A DNA stretch of 29,690 nucleotides. Source: DAOMOD01 sp964526035. Its GTDB lineage: Bacteria; Pseudomonadota; Gammaproteobacteria; Xanthomonadales; BPKI01. A program made the position numbers and the translations under genes. The notes beneath the pieces were generated by a model that worked only from the letters and a program-made list of their open reading frames with translations, did no database searches and was not told the DNA's origin. Positions 8,186 to 15,186 of this stretch are shown here, one piece after another. The stretch spans positions 1 through 29,690 of the forward strand of contig CAZGKE010000027.1 in the NCBI GenBank assembly GCA_964526035.1. Reading direction: 5' to 3'. How positions within the stretch are numbered: position 1 is the stretch's first letter; every line of letters begins with the position of its first letter.

Positions 8186-9079
8186 TCAGGCGCTGCCGTC
8201 GCTGAGGCGGGTCAGCGCCTCACGGTAGCGTGCCGCCGTGCCCTCGATGATGGCGGCGGGGAGCGCCGGTCCCGGGGCGGTCTTGTCCCAGTCAAGGGTT
8301 TCCAGGTAGTCACGCACGTACTGCTTGTCGTAGCTGGGCGGGCTGCTTCCGACCCGGTATGCGTCGGCGGGCCAGAAGCGCGAGGAATCGGGCGTCAGCA
8401 TTTCATCCATGACCTTCAGGTTGCCGGTGGCATCAAGTCCGAATTCAAGTTTGGTGTCGGCGATGATGATGCCGCGCTCGGCGGCGTGCGCTGCGGCGAA
8501 GCGGTAGATGTCCAGGGTGGCCTCGCGTACCCGCCCGGCGAGGTCGGCGCCGATCAGCGCCACCACGGCGTCGAAGCTGACGTTCTCGTCGTGGCTGCCG
8601 ACCGCCGCCTTGGTGCTCGGCGTGAAAATCGGCTCCGGAAGCTGCTCGGCCTGGTGCAGGCCCGCGGGCAGACGAATGCCGCACAGTGCGCCGCTGGCCT
8701 GGTAGTCCTTCCAGCCCGAACCGATCAGATAGCCGCGCGCGATCGCCTCGACCGGCAACGGACGCAGGCGCTCGACGACGACGCTGCGCTCACGATAGAG
8801 GGCGGGGTCGACGCCGTCGGGAAGAACGGATTCGACCGCCACGCCGGTGAGATGATTGGGCACCAGGTGTGCGCTGCGCGCGAACCAGAAGTTGGACAGC
8901 CGCGTGAGGATTTCGCCCTTGCCGGGAATCGGGTCGGGAAGCACCACGTCAAACGCCGACAGGCGATCGCTGGCCACCACCAGCAGCCGATCATCGGGAA
9001 GGGCGAACACGTCGCGCACCTTGCCGCGATGAACCAGTTCGAGACCGGGCAGGTCGGATTGCAGCAGTGTGGTGGTCAC
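8186..9079 (-). CDS. purC: Phosphoribosylaminoimidazole-succinocarboxamide synthase
   Basis: 297 aa. PurC (SAICAR synthetase) condenses CAIR with aspartate using ATP in purine synthesis. Visible signatures: RGKVRDVF (18-25) of the nucleotide-binding P-loop-like segment, ASDRLSAFD, PIPGKGEILTRLSNFWF, the central SHDENVSFD, and DTKLEFGLD with DEMLTPDSSRFWP near the C-terminus. The length matches the longer (about 295-305 aa) PurC form. I chose the GTG at 9079 (protein start VTTTLLQSDLPGLELVHRGK) instead of upstream starts, because the longer frame would run through the divergent cytochrome c promoter and adds a non-conserved Arg-rich tail. Transcribed divergently from the cytochrome c gene, with the EamA gene immediately downstream. 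Confidence 0.95.
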   Translation of the reverse strand: MTTTLLQSDLPGLELVHRGKVRDVFALPDDRLLVVASDRLSAFDVVLPDPIPGKGEILTRLSNFWFARSAHLVPNHLTGVAVESVLPDGVDPALYRERSVVVERLRPLPVEAIARGYLIGSGWKDYQASGALCGIRLPAGLHQAEQLPEPIFTPSTKAAVGSHDENVSFDAVVALIGADLAGRVREATLDIYRFAAAHAAERGIIIADTKLEFGLDATGNLKVMDEMLTPDSSRFWPADAYRVGSSPPSYDKQYVRDYLETLDWDKTAPGPALPAAIIEGTAARYREALTRLSDGSA

Positions 9080-9136
9080 CAGGACGCCCCGGGGGAAAGC
9101 CGCGCATGTTAGCAGGCGGCTGACGACGGCAGCGGC

Positions 9137-9142
9137 TACAAT
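9137..9142 (+). promoter_or_regulatory. Candidate -10 element for the cytochrome c - rpe operon
   Basis: TACAAT lies 37 bp upstream of the cytochrome c ATG at 9180, in the divergent region between purC and the cytochrome gene. No convincing -35 hexamer is found at 16-18 bp spacing, so this is a candidate only. Confidence 0.4.
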
Positions 9143-9179
9143 GCGGCGCCCTCCGTCCCGCCGTTCTCCGAACCCGATC

Positions 9180-9521
9180 ATGCGCGCGTTTCATCCTTTC
9201 CTCGTCGTCGCGACGCTGCTTCTGGCGGGCTGTGGCGAGGTGCCTGCCGGGCAGCACCAGGCGGGCGCCGAGCGCCCGCGCCAGCTCGGCATGTGCGCCA
9301 CCTGTCACGGTGAGGACGGACGCGCGCGGCTGCGCGGCACGCCGCATCTGAACGGCCAGGACGAAGACTATCTGATAGCGTCCCTGCTGCAATACCGCGA
9401 CGGCCAGCGCAGCCACGCCGCCATGCGTGCGGTGGTTGGCGCGCTTTCCGACGCCGACATACGCGGCTTCGCCGCGTGGTACGCGCGCCAGAACCCCAGC
9501 ACGGGAGACATAACGCCATGA
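9180..9521 (+). CDS. Monohaem cytochrome c lipoprotein (c4/c553-like)
   Basis: 113 aa. The N-terminus MRAFHPFLVVATLLLAGC is a lipoprotein signal with lipobox LLAGC and Cys18 as the acylation site, so the protein is membrane tethered in the periplasm. One haem-binding CATCH motif (residues 39-43) is followed by HGEDGRA, and Met82 in HAAMRAVVG is a suitable sixth ligand; the closing LSDADIRGFAAWYA helix is typical of class I cytochrome c. The stop codon overlaps the rpe start as ATGA (9518-9521), implying translational coupling. The role is presumably electron transfer to a terminal oxidase or another periplasmic acceptor. Why it is paired with a pentose-phosphate gene is not evident. Confidence 0.88.
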   Translation: MRAFHPFLVVATLLLAGCGEVPAGQHQAGAERPRQLGMCATCHGEDGRARLRGTPHLNGQDEDYLIASLLQYRDGQRSHAAMRAVVGALSDADIRGFAAWYARQNPSTGDITP

Positions 9522-10219
9522 ATGATTGCGTCATCGCCCCCTCGATCCTCTCCGCCGATTTCGCCCGCCTTGGCGAGGACGTGCGCGACGTGCTCGCAGC
9601 TGGCGCCGACTGGGTGCATTTCGACGTGATGGACAACCACTACGTACCCAACCTGACCATCGGACCGCTGGTTTGTGACGCACTGCGCAAGCACGGCATC
9701 GAGGCGCCGATCGACGTGCACCTGATGGTGCGCCCGGTCGACCGCATCGTGCCCGACTTCGCCAAGGCTGGCGCCAGCCTGGTCAGCTTCCACCCCGAGG
9801 CGAGCGAGCACGTCGACCGCACGCTCGGTCTGATCCGCGAATCCGGCTGCAAGGCAGGTCTGGTGTTCAACCCGGCGACGCCGCTCAGCTGGCTCGACCA
9901 CGTGATGGACAAGCTCGATCTGATCCTGATCATGTCGGTCAACCCGGGTTTCGGCGGGCAGCGCTTCATTCCCGGCGCGCTCGACAAGCTGCGCGAAGCG
10001 CGCCGCCGCATCGACCACAGCGGGTTCGACATTCGTCTGGAGGTCGACGGCGGCGTCAAGACCGACAATATCGGCGCGATCGCCGCCGCCGGGGCGGATA
10101 CCTTCGTGGCAGGCTCGGCCATTTTCGGCAGCGGAGACTACCCAACGACCATCAGCGCCATGCGCGAGGCGGTGGCCGCGGCGCGACGCGAATGCGCGCC
10201 GGTGGTGCCGCCGGGGTGA
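9518..10219 (+). CDS. rpe: Ribulose-phosphate 3-epimerase
   Basis: 233 aa TIM-barrel enzyme interconverting ribulose 5-phosphate and xylulose 5-phosphate. Catalytic and metal ligands are readable: APSILSADF at the N-terminus, H34 and D36 in VHFDVMD, H68 in DVHLMVRP, the phosphate loop SVNPGFGGQ, and D177 in EVDGGVK. The ATG at 9518 is used because it overlaps the cytochrome stop (ATGA) and gives the usual length; an upstream in-frame start at 9476 adds 14 non-conserved residues. In pseudomonads rpe is followed by gph and trpE; here gph is absent from that place and pdsR follows after 348 bp. Confidence 0.96.
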   Translation: MNDCVIAPSILSADFARLGEDVRDVLAAGADWVHFDVMDNHYVPNLTIGPLVCDALRKHGIEAPIDVHLMVRPVDRIVPDFAKAGASLVSFHPEASEHVDRTLGLIRESGCKAGLVFNPATPLSWLDHVMDKLDLILIMSVNPGFGGQRFIPGALDKLREARRRIDHSGFDIRLEVDGGVKTDNIGAIAAAGADTFVAGSAIFGSGDYPTTISAMREAVAAARRECAPVVPPG

Positions 10220-10230
10220 CGAGGTCGGGG

Positions 10231-10265
10231 CCTAGGGCTTGGGGCTTAGGGCCTGGGGCCCAGGG
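10231..10265 (+). repeat. Heptamer array A-left (CYYRGGG x5)
   Basis: Five contiguous 7-bp units of consensus CYYRGGG, for example CCTAGGG and CTTGGGG, in perfect register and preceded by GGGG. The + strand is G-rich with runs of three or four G every seven bases. It is the left half of an inverted pair with 10411-10445. Confidence 0.9.
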
Positions 10266-10410
10266 AAAAGCCGGCGATCCGCAACGCTGTCGCGTGACGC
10301 TGCTCCAACGAACATCGAGACGACAGGAATTGGAACGGTGCAGTTGGCGAACTGGTCGTCCGCACCGCTATGGTTTGCCTTGACCCTTGCCACGGGCACG
10401 ACGCCTCCAC

Positions 10411-10445
10411 GACTAGGCCCTAGGCCCTAGGCCCCAAGCCCCAAG
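10411..10445 (-). repeat. Heptamer array A-right (inverted copy of A-left)
   Basis: Five 7-bp units, including CCCTAGG twice and CCCCAAG twice. These are the reverse complements of the CCTAGGG and CTTGGGG units of the left array, so the two arrays could pair across the 145-bp spacer. Only the first unit (GACTAGG) departs from consensus. Confidence 0.9.
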
Positions 10446-10567
10446 CCCTCACATCAAGCCCATTTCCTGACCATTCCTGCCCCTTTCATGGCAGCCGCAG
10501 CGCTGCCGTTGCCGTGCCCGCAAACAGCGCATAAGCTCCATCGCACCATCACCTTGAAGCCACAGCC

Positions 10568-11257
10568 ATGGCCCGCAGCATTGCAATCGTCGAAGACGAA
10601 CCCGCCATCCGCGCCAACTTCAGCGACGCGCTTTCGCGCATCGGCTACCAGGTGCGCGGTTACGCCTCGCGCCGTGAGGCGCAGCAGGGCTTCTCGGTCA
10701 CGCTCCCCGATCTGGTGATCATCGATGTCGGCCTCGGTGACGAGCCCGAGGGAGGCTTCGACCTGTGCCGCGAACTGCGCGCGCGTTCGGCAAGCCTGCC
10801 GATCATGTTCCTCACCGCTCGCGACTCCGATTTCGACATCATTTCCGGGCTGCGACTAGGCGCCGATGACTATCTCACCAAGGACATCAGCCTGCCGCAT
10901 CTCACGGCGCGCATCGTCACCCTGTTTCGTCGTGTCGATGTGCTCAGCCGTCCCGCAGCGAACGAGGTGGTCGTCAAGCATGGTCCGCTCACCCTGGAAG
11001 CGGAACGCATGCGCATCACCTGGAACGGCGAGGAAGTGCCGCTGACCGTGACCGAGTTCTGGATGGTCCACACCCTGGTGCGCTTCCCCGGGCACGTGAA
11101 GAGTCGAGACCAGCTGATGCGCGAGGCGCAGGTGGTCGTCGACGACGCCACCATCACCTCGCACATCAAGCGCATCCGCAAGAAGTTCCTGGCCATCGAT
11201 CCGGCTTTCGACGCAATCGATACGGTGCACGGAGCGGGGTATCGCTGGAGACCCTGA
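10568..11257 (+). CDS. pdsR: OmpR-family response regulator of the dedicated sortase system
   Basis: 229 aa. The receiver domain (1-120) has D10/E11, phospho-acceptor D53 in VIIDVGLGDE, T83 in FLTARDSD and K105 in DYLTKDIS. The winged-helix DNA-binding domain (about 135-229) has VPLTVTEFWMVHTLVRFPGHVKSRD and the recognition helix TITSHIKRIRKKF, ending HGAGYRWRP. The phrases DVGLGDEPEGGFDLCRELRA, FDIISGLRLGADDYLTKDIS and VVDDATITSHIKRIR match what I know of the proteobacterial dedicated sortase system response regulator (PdsR). It precedes its kinase pdsS by 210 bp. No sortase or sortase target lies in this window, so its targets are elsewhere or the pair has another role. No strong ribosome binding site is seen before ATG 10568. 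Confidence 0.9.
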   Translation: MARSIAIVEDEPAIRANFSDALSRIGYQVRGYASRREAQQGFSVTLPDLVIIDVGLGDEPEGGFDLCRELRARSASLPIMFLTARDSDFDIISGLRLGADDYLTKDISLPHLTARIVTLFRRVDVLSRPAANEVVVKHGPLTLEAERMRITWNGEEVPLTVTEFWMVHTLVRFPGHVKSRDQLMREAQVVVDDATITSHIKRIRKKFLAIDPAFDAIDTVHGAGYRWRP

Positions 11258-11258
11258 G

Positions 11259-11286
11259 GGCGGGGAGCAGGGGGCAGGGAGCAGGC
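11259..11286 (+). repeat. Heptamer array B-left (AGCAGGG type, x4)
   Basis: Four 7-bp units in register (GGCGGGG, AGCAGGG, GGCAGGG, AGCAGGC), starting within two bases of the pdsR stop codon. It is the left half of element B, which fills the gap between pdsR and pdsS. Confidence 0.75.
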
Positions 11287-11370
11287 GAGCGCAGGGTGCT
11301 GCAGTTCCGAACGCCGCCGGCTGACCGCTGTCGCGATGCTACCAAGAGGCGAGAGCCTTTCATGGGTCCC

Positions 11371-11405
11371 GAGTTCCGAGTTCCGAGTCCCGAGCCCCGA
11401 ACTCC
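11371..11405 (-). repeat. Heptamer array B-right (GAGTTCC/GAGTCCC type, x5)
   Basis: Five 7-bp units in register (GAGTTCC twice, then GAGTCCC, GAGCCCC, GAACTCC). On the minus strand these read as G-rich GGGACTC-type units. The array is separated from B-left by an 84-bp spacer. Unlike elements A and C its two arms are not exact complements, although both are G-rich on the strand pointing into the element. Confidence 0.8.
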
Positions 11406-11467
11406 GGGGCCTTGATGACTTCGCGTAACCTACGTGCTCTCCCGAACTGCGGCGATGTCGACCCCCC

Positions 11468-13519
11468 GTGACCCTGCGCGGCAAATTGCTGTTCCTGGCG
11501 CTGGCCATGCTGGTCGTCCCGTGGGTGGGATGGCGCTTTGTCCTGGAACTGGAGGATGCGCTGCGACAGGGCCAGGCGCAGTCGCTGCTGGGCGTCGGCG
11601 AGGCCATGGCGCGCAGCCTGCAGGCGCTGGAGGGCGAAGACCTGATCGTGGGTCCCGCCTGGTACCTGCACAGCCTGCCGCGTGCACCGCGCCTCGACGG
11701 CTATGCCGACGAATGGGGGCAGGCCGCCGAGTACGCGCAGCGCTTGCCTCGTGACGACCCCGACGCACCGGTGAGCGTGATGGCAGCCGCCGCCGGCGAT
11801 GCGCTGTTTCTGCTGGTCGAAGTCGAGGACAGCAGCAGGGTGCGTGCATCCCTGGTCACCGGCGGCGCGGCGGGTGCCGATCACCTTCGTCTCAGACTTG
11901 ACACCCGCGATGGCAGCGGCGATTTCCTGATTGCCAGCGCCGGGCCAGGGCGCGCCGAGATCGTGGCGGCCGCGGGGAGCAGTCTGATCTGGCCGCTGGC
12001 CGGGGAATGGCAGGAAACTCCGCGCGGCTACCGTGTCGAGCTGCTTGTCCCGCGGCGCAATGCCCTGCGCGGACTTGGACTGGCTGTGGCCGACGTCGAG
12101 CGTGCCCGCGCCCAACCGCATTGGTCGGGGACAGGCGAGTCACCTCGGCCGCCGCAGGCCAGCTGGCCCATTCTCGGACCGGCGCTGCCATCGCTCAGCG
12201 CCGCGGTGCGTCAGCTCACACCGGGCAACGTGCGCGCGCGCCTGCTCTCCGACGAGGGCTGGGTGCTGGCCATGGCCCGAGCCCAGGTGCAGCCGGAGGA
12301 GCCGTTCCGACCCAAGACGGTGGCCGATCGCCTGGTCTATCCGCTGCTGCGTCAGCTGCGCGATCCGTTCCCGCGCGACGACGATCTGGATCCGTCGCTG
12401 CCGCGTCTGGACAGTGCCGAAGTGTGGCAGGCGCGCTCGGGCGTGGCGGCGGCCGGCTGGCGCCAGGCCGGTGACGATGAGCGCGCCCGTCTGCTGGCGG
12501 CCGTGCCGCTGCAGGCCGAAGGCCCGGTGCGCGGTGTACTGGTGCTGGAGCAGGTGCAGGACACCCATCTGCTGTTCACGCAGCGGGCGCTGGTTTTTCT
12601 GCTGGCTGCCACCCTGCTCGCAATCTTCCTGACTGCACTGGTGATGCTGCTGTTTGCCGGCGTGCTCAGCTTCCGCATTCGCCGCCTGCGCAATGCTGCC
12701 GAGCGCGCGCTGCGCGGCCAGGGCGGCAGCGACAAGAGCTTTCCACACAGCACCGCGCGCGACGAACTGGGCGATCTGTCGCGCAGCTTCGCGCGGCTGA
12801 TGGACGAGATCGCCGCCTACACGCAATACCTGAACACCCTGGCCAGCAAGCTCAGCCATGAGTTGAACACGCCGCTGGCGATCGTGCGTTCGTCGCTCGA
12901 CAACCTGGAGAACGAGTCGCTGCCGGAACAGGCGCGCACCTACGCGGCGCGCGCGCGCAGCGGTGCAGAGCGCCTGGGTTCCATCCTGCGCGCCATGAGC
13001 GAGGCCAGCCGCATCGAGCGCGCCGTGCAGCAGGCGGAACCCGAGGATTTCGATCTGCGTGCCCTGGTCCAGGGTTGCGCCGAGGGCTACCGGACGCTGG
13101 CCGGCGAGCGCCGCATCGATACCGTGATGCCGGTGTCCGCCGTGCCCATGCATGGTGCCCCCGACCTGATCGCGCAGGCGCTGGACAAACTGTTCGACAA
13201 CGCCGTCAGCTTCTGTCCCAAGGACGGCTGGATCCGCATTTCGCTGGAGCGTCGCGAGAACGGCGCCCTGCTTTCCATTGCCAACCAGGGTCCGCTGCTG
13301 CCGGTCGGCTTCGAGACGCGGCTGTTCGATTCACTGGTCAGCGTGCGCGAGCATCGCGGCAGCGGCAGCCACCTCGGGCTCGGTCTGTTCATCGTGCGTC
13401 TGGTGGCCGAAGCCCACCGCGGCAAGGTCTCCGCAGAAAACCTCCCGGGCGGCAGCGGAGTCAGTTTCTCGCTGATGCTGCGCAACCTGCCGCGGCGCAG
13501 GATCAGTGTGACTGAATAG
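11468..13519 (+). CDS. pdsS: Sensor histidine kinase of the dedicated sortase system
   Basis: 683 aa from a GTG at 11468 (no in-frame ATG nearby, no obvious ribosome binding site). TM1 is at about residues 5-23, a large periplasmic domain spans about 24-370, TM2 is at about 374-402, followed by a HAMP-like linker. The HisKA H-box is KLSHELNTPLA with H464; the ATPase domain has the N-box ALDKLFDNAVSF (N578) and the G-box LGLGLFIVRLVAEAH near the end. Within the periplasmic part, residues 70-215 begin APRLDGYADEW and contain alternating beta strands like a CBM9/DOMON carbohydrate-binding fold. The size and this periplasmic region fit the proteobacterial dedicated sortase system kinase PdsS. Presumed phospho-donor to PdsR; sits in the inner membrane. 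Confidence 0.87.
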   Translation: MTLRGKLLFLALAMLVVPWVGWRFVLELEDALRQGQAQSLLGVGEAMARSLQALEGEDLIVGPAWYLHSLPRAPRLDGYADEWGQAAEYAQRLPRDDPDAPVSVMAAAAGDALFLLVEVEDSSRVRASLVTGGAAGADHLRLRLDTRDGSGDFLIASAGPGRAEIVAAAGSSLIWPLAGEWQETPRGYRVELLVPRRNALRGLGLAVADVERARAQPHWSGTGESPRPPQASWPILGPALPSLSAAVRQLTPGNVRARLLSDEGWVLAMARAQVQPEEPFRPKTVADRLVYPLLRQLRDPFPRDDDLDPSLPRLDSAEVWQARSGVAAAGWRQAGDDERARLLAAVPLQAEGPVRGVLVLEQVQDTHLLFTQRALVFLLAATLLAIFLTALVMLLFAGVLSFRIRRLRNAAERALRGQGGSDKSFPHSTARDELGDLSRSFARLMDEIAAYTQYLNTLASKLSHELNTPLAIVRSSLDNLENESLPEQARTYAARARSGAERLGSILRAMSEASRIERAVQQAEPEDFDLRALVQGCAEGYRTLAGERRIDTVMPVSAVPMHGAPDLIAQALDKLFDNAVSFCPKDGWIRISLERRENGALLSIANQGPLLPVGFETRLFDSLVSVREHRGSGSHLGLGLFIVRLVAEAHRGKVSAENLPGGSGVSFSLMLRNLPRRRISVTE

Positions 13520-13545
13520 TTTTCAGTTTTCGGTTTTCAGTTTTC
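13518..13545 (+). repeat. Heptamer array C-left (AGTTTTC x4)
   Basis: Four 7-bp units (AGTTTTC three times, GGTTTTC once) in register, starting inside the pdsS stop codon region. Together with 13632-13658 it forms element C around an 86-bp spacer. Confidence 0.9.
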
Positions 13546-13631
13546 AGATTGGCCTGAGGTTGCAGGGCCCATTCCGTTGCCTGGCCGTATCTGACTCCGT
13601 TCGATTCCACAGCGACCTGCCGACGTCGTCT

Positions 13632-13658
13632 GAAAACCGAAAACTGAAAACTGAAAAC
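13632..13658 (-). repeat. Heptamer array C-right (GAAAACT x4)
   Basis: Four 7-bp units (GAAAACC once, GAAAACT three times) that are reverse complements of C-left, so a long imperfect stem could form across the 86-bp spacer. The last unit overlaps a possible -35 hexamer for trpE. Confidence 0.9.
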
Positions 13659-13679
13659 TGCCTTCCCCCCTGTCATACT
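13651..13679 (+). promoter_or_regulatory. Candidate trpE promoter using the heptamer array
   Basis: CTGAAA (13651-13656, inside array C-right), a 17-bp spacer and CATACT (13674-13679) form a plausible sigma-70 promoter 28 bp upstream of the trpE ATG. Each hexamer matches consensus at four of six positions. No Trp-rich leader peptide or attenuator is seen. Confidence 0.4.
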
Positions 13680-13706
13680 TCCGCCCCCTTTGCGCCCGCT
13701 TCGCTG

Positions 13707-15182
13707 ATGCTTTCCCGCACCGACTTCGACCGCCTTGCCGCCGAGGGTCACAACCGCATTCCGGTGGTGCGTGAGGTGCTGTCCGACCTCGATACGCCGC
13801 TGTCGGTGTACCTCAAGCTCGCTGATGGACCCAACGCCTACCTGTTCGAGTCCGTGGAAGGCGGCGAGACCTGGGGTCGGCATTCGATCATCGGACTGCC
13901 GGCGCGGCGCACCTTCAGCATCAGCGACGGCATGCTGGAAGTGCGCGACCATGGCGAGGTGGTGGAGACGCGCGCCCTGGACGATCCCCTCGGTGAGGTC
14001 GAGCGCCTGCGCGCTGCCTTCACGGTGCCGCGGCTGCCGGGCCTGCCGGCCTTCACCGGTGGCCTGGTCGGCTACTTCGGCTTCGAGTGCATCGGCTACG
14101 TGGAGCCGCGCCTGGCCGGCGCCGGGAAACCCGATCAGCTCGGCACCCCCGACATCTTGCTCATGCTCTCCGAGGAAGTGGCGGTGTTCGACAACCTCAA
14201 GGGCCGGCTCTATCTCATCGTCCACGCCGACCCGTCGGAGCCGCAGGCCTACGCCCGCGCCGAACGTCGGCTCGACGCGCTCGTCCACCGCCTGCGCCAC
14301 GCCGGCGCCAGCTATCCGGACGTGCTCGATCCAGCCAACCTGGTCGAGGACGACTTCGTCTCCGGCTTCACCCGCGAAGGCTTCATCGACGCGGTGAAGC
14401 GCAGCAGGGAATACATCGCCGCCGGCGATGTCTTCCAGGTGGTGCTGAGCCAGCGCCTGTCGGTGCCGTTCCGGGCGCGGCCGGTGGACGTGTACCGCGC
14501 GCTGCGTGCGCTCAATCCCTCGCCGTACATGTATTTCCTCGACCTCGGTACCACCCAGATCGTGGGCTCCTCGCCGGAGATCCTGGTGCGTCAGCAGGGC
14601 GACCAGATCACCGTGCGCCCCATCGCCGGCACGCGGCCGCGCGGCGCCACGCCCGAGCAGGACCTTGCGCTCGAAGCCGAGCTGCTGGCCGATCCCAAGG
14701 AGCGCGCCGAGCACCTGATGCTGATCGACCTCGGCCGCAATGACGTGGGCCGCGTGGCGGAGCCGGGCACGGTCGAGGTCGGCGAGCAGTTCGTGGTGGA
14801 ACGCTACAGTCACGTCATGCACATCGCCAGCGAAGTGACCGGGCGGCTCAAGCCGGGCCTGTCCTACGCCGACGTGCTGAAGGCCACGTTCCCGGCCGGC
14901 ACCGTGTCGGGCGCGCCCAAGATTCGCGCCCTGGAAATCATCCAGGAGCTGGAGCCGATCCGCCGCAACATCTATTCCGGCGCGGTCGGCTATATCGGCT
15001 GGCACGGCGACGCCGACACCGCCATCGCCATCCGCACCGCGGTCATCCAGGATGGCCGTCTGCACGTGCAGGCGGGCGCCGGGATCGTCTACGACTCGGA
15101 CCCGGAAACCGAATGGGAAGAAACCATGAACAAGGGTCGCGCCCTGTTCCGCGCGGTGGCGCAGGCGGCGGGAGGGTTGTGA
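13707..15182 (+). CDS. trpE: Anthranilate synthase component I
   Basis: 491 aa; converts chorismate to anthranilate with TrpG supplying ammonia. The feedback-binding segment near the N-terminus is visible as LFESVEGGETWGRHSIIG (the family LLES motif), and the catalytic region carries GSSPEILVR, PIAGTRPRG, ADPKERAEHLMLIDLGRND, YSHVMHIASEV and the C-terminal FPAGTVSGAPKIRA. The ATG at 13707 (MLSRTDFDRLAAEG) is chosen; the frame is open further upstream but runs through the heptamer array and is not conserved. There is no clear ribosome binding site. trpG follows after 4 bp, so the two subunits are co-translated. The trpE-trpG-trpD-trpC order makes the first four tryptophan-branch steps, except trpF, contiguous. 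Confidence 0.97.
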   Translation: MLSRTDFDRLAAEGHNRIPVVREVLSDLDTPLSVYLKLADGPNAYLFESVEGGETWGRHSIIGLPARRTFSISDGMLEVRDHGEVVETRALDDPLGEVERLRAAFTVPRLPGLPAFTGGLVGYFGFECIGYVEPRLAGAGKPDQLGTPDILLMLSEEVAVFDNLKGRLYLIVHADPSEPQAYARAERRLDALVHRLRHAGASYPDVLDPANLVEDDFVSGFTREGFIDAVKRSREYIAAGDVFQVVLSQRLSVPFRARPVDVYRALRALNPSPYMYFLDLGTTQIVGSSPEILVRQQGDQITVRPIAGTRPRGATPEQDLALEAELLADPKERAEHLMLIDLGRNDVGRVAEPGTVEVGEQFVVERYSHVMHIASEVTGRLKPGLSYADVLKATFPAGTVSGAPKIRALEIIQELEPIRRNIYSGAVGYIGWHGDADTAIAIRTAVIQDGRLHVQAGAGIVYDSDPETEWEETMNKGRALFRAVAQAAGGL

Positions 15183-15186
15183 CGCG

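Larger units (their letters stand above)
10220..10567. other. 348-bp gap between rpe and pdsR holding heptamer-array element A
   Basis: No gene is visible. The gap holds a pair of inverted 7-bp repeat arrays (10231-10265 and 10411-10445) around a 145-bp spacer, followed by about 120 bp leading to pdsR. A weak promoter-like pair (TTGCCG at 10509 and CATAAG at 10530, spacing 15) lies upstream of pdsR and is not convincing. Confidence 0.7.

Noticed and set aside
10192..10430. Small ORFs over the element A arrays
   Set aside because: Frames are created by period-7 repeats and have no conserved features or ribosome binding sites.
13659..13706. trp leader peptide and attenuator before trpE
   Set aside because: No short frame with Trp codons and no terminator hairpin with a T run.
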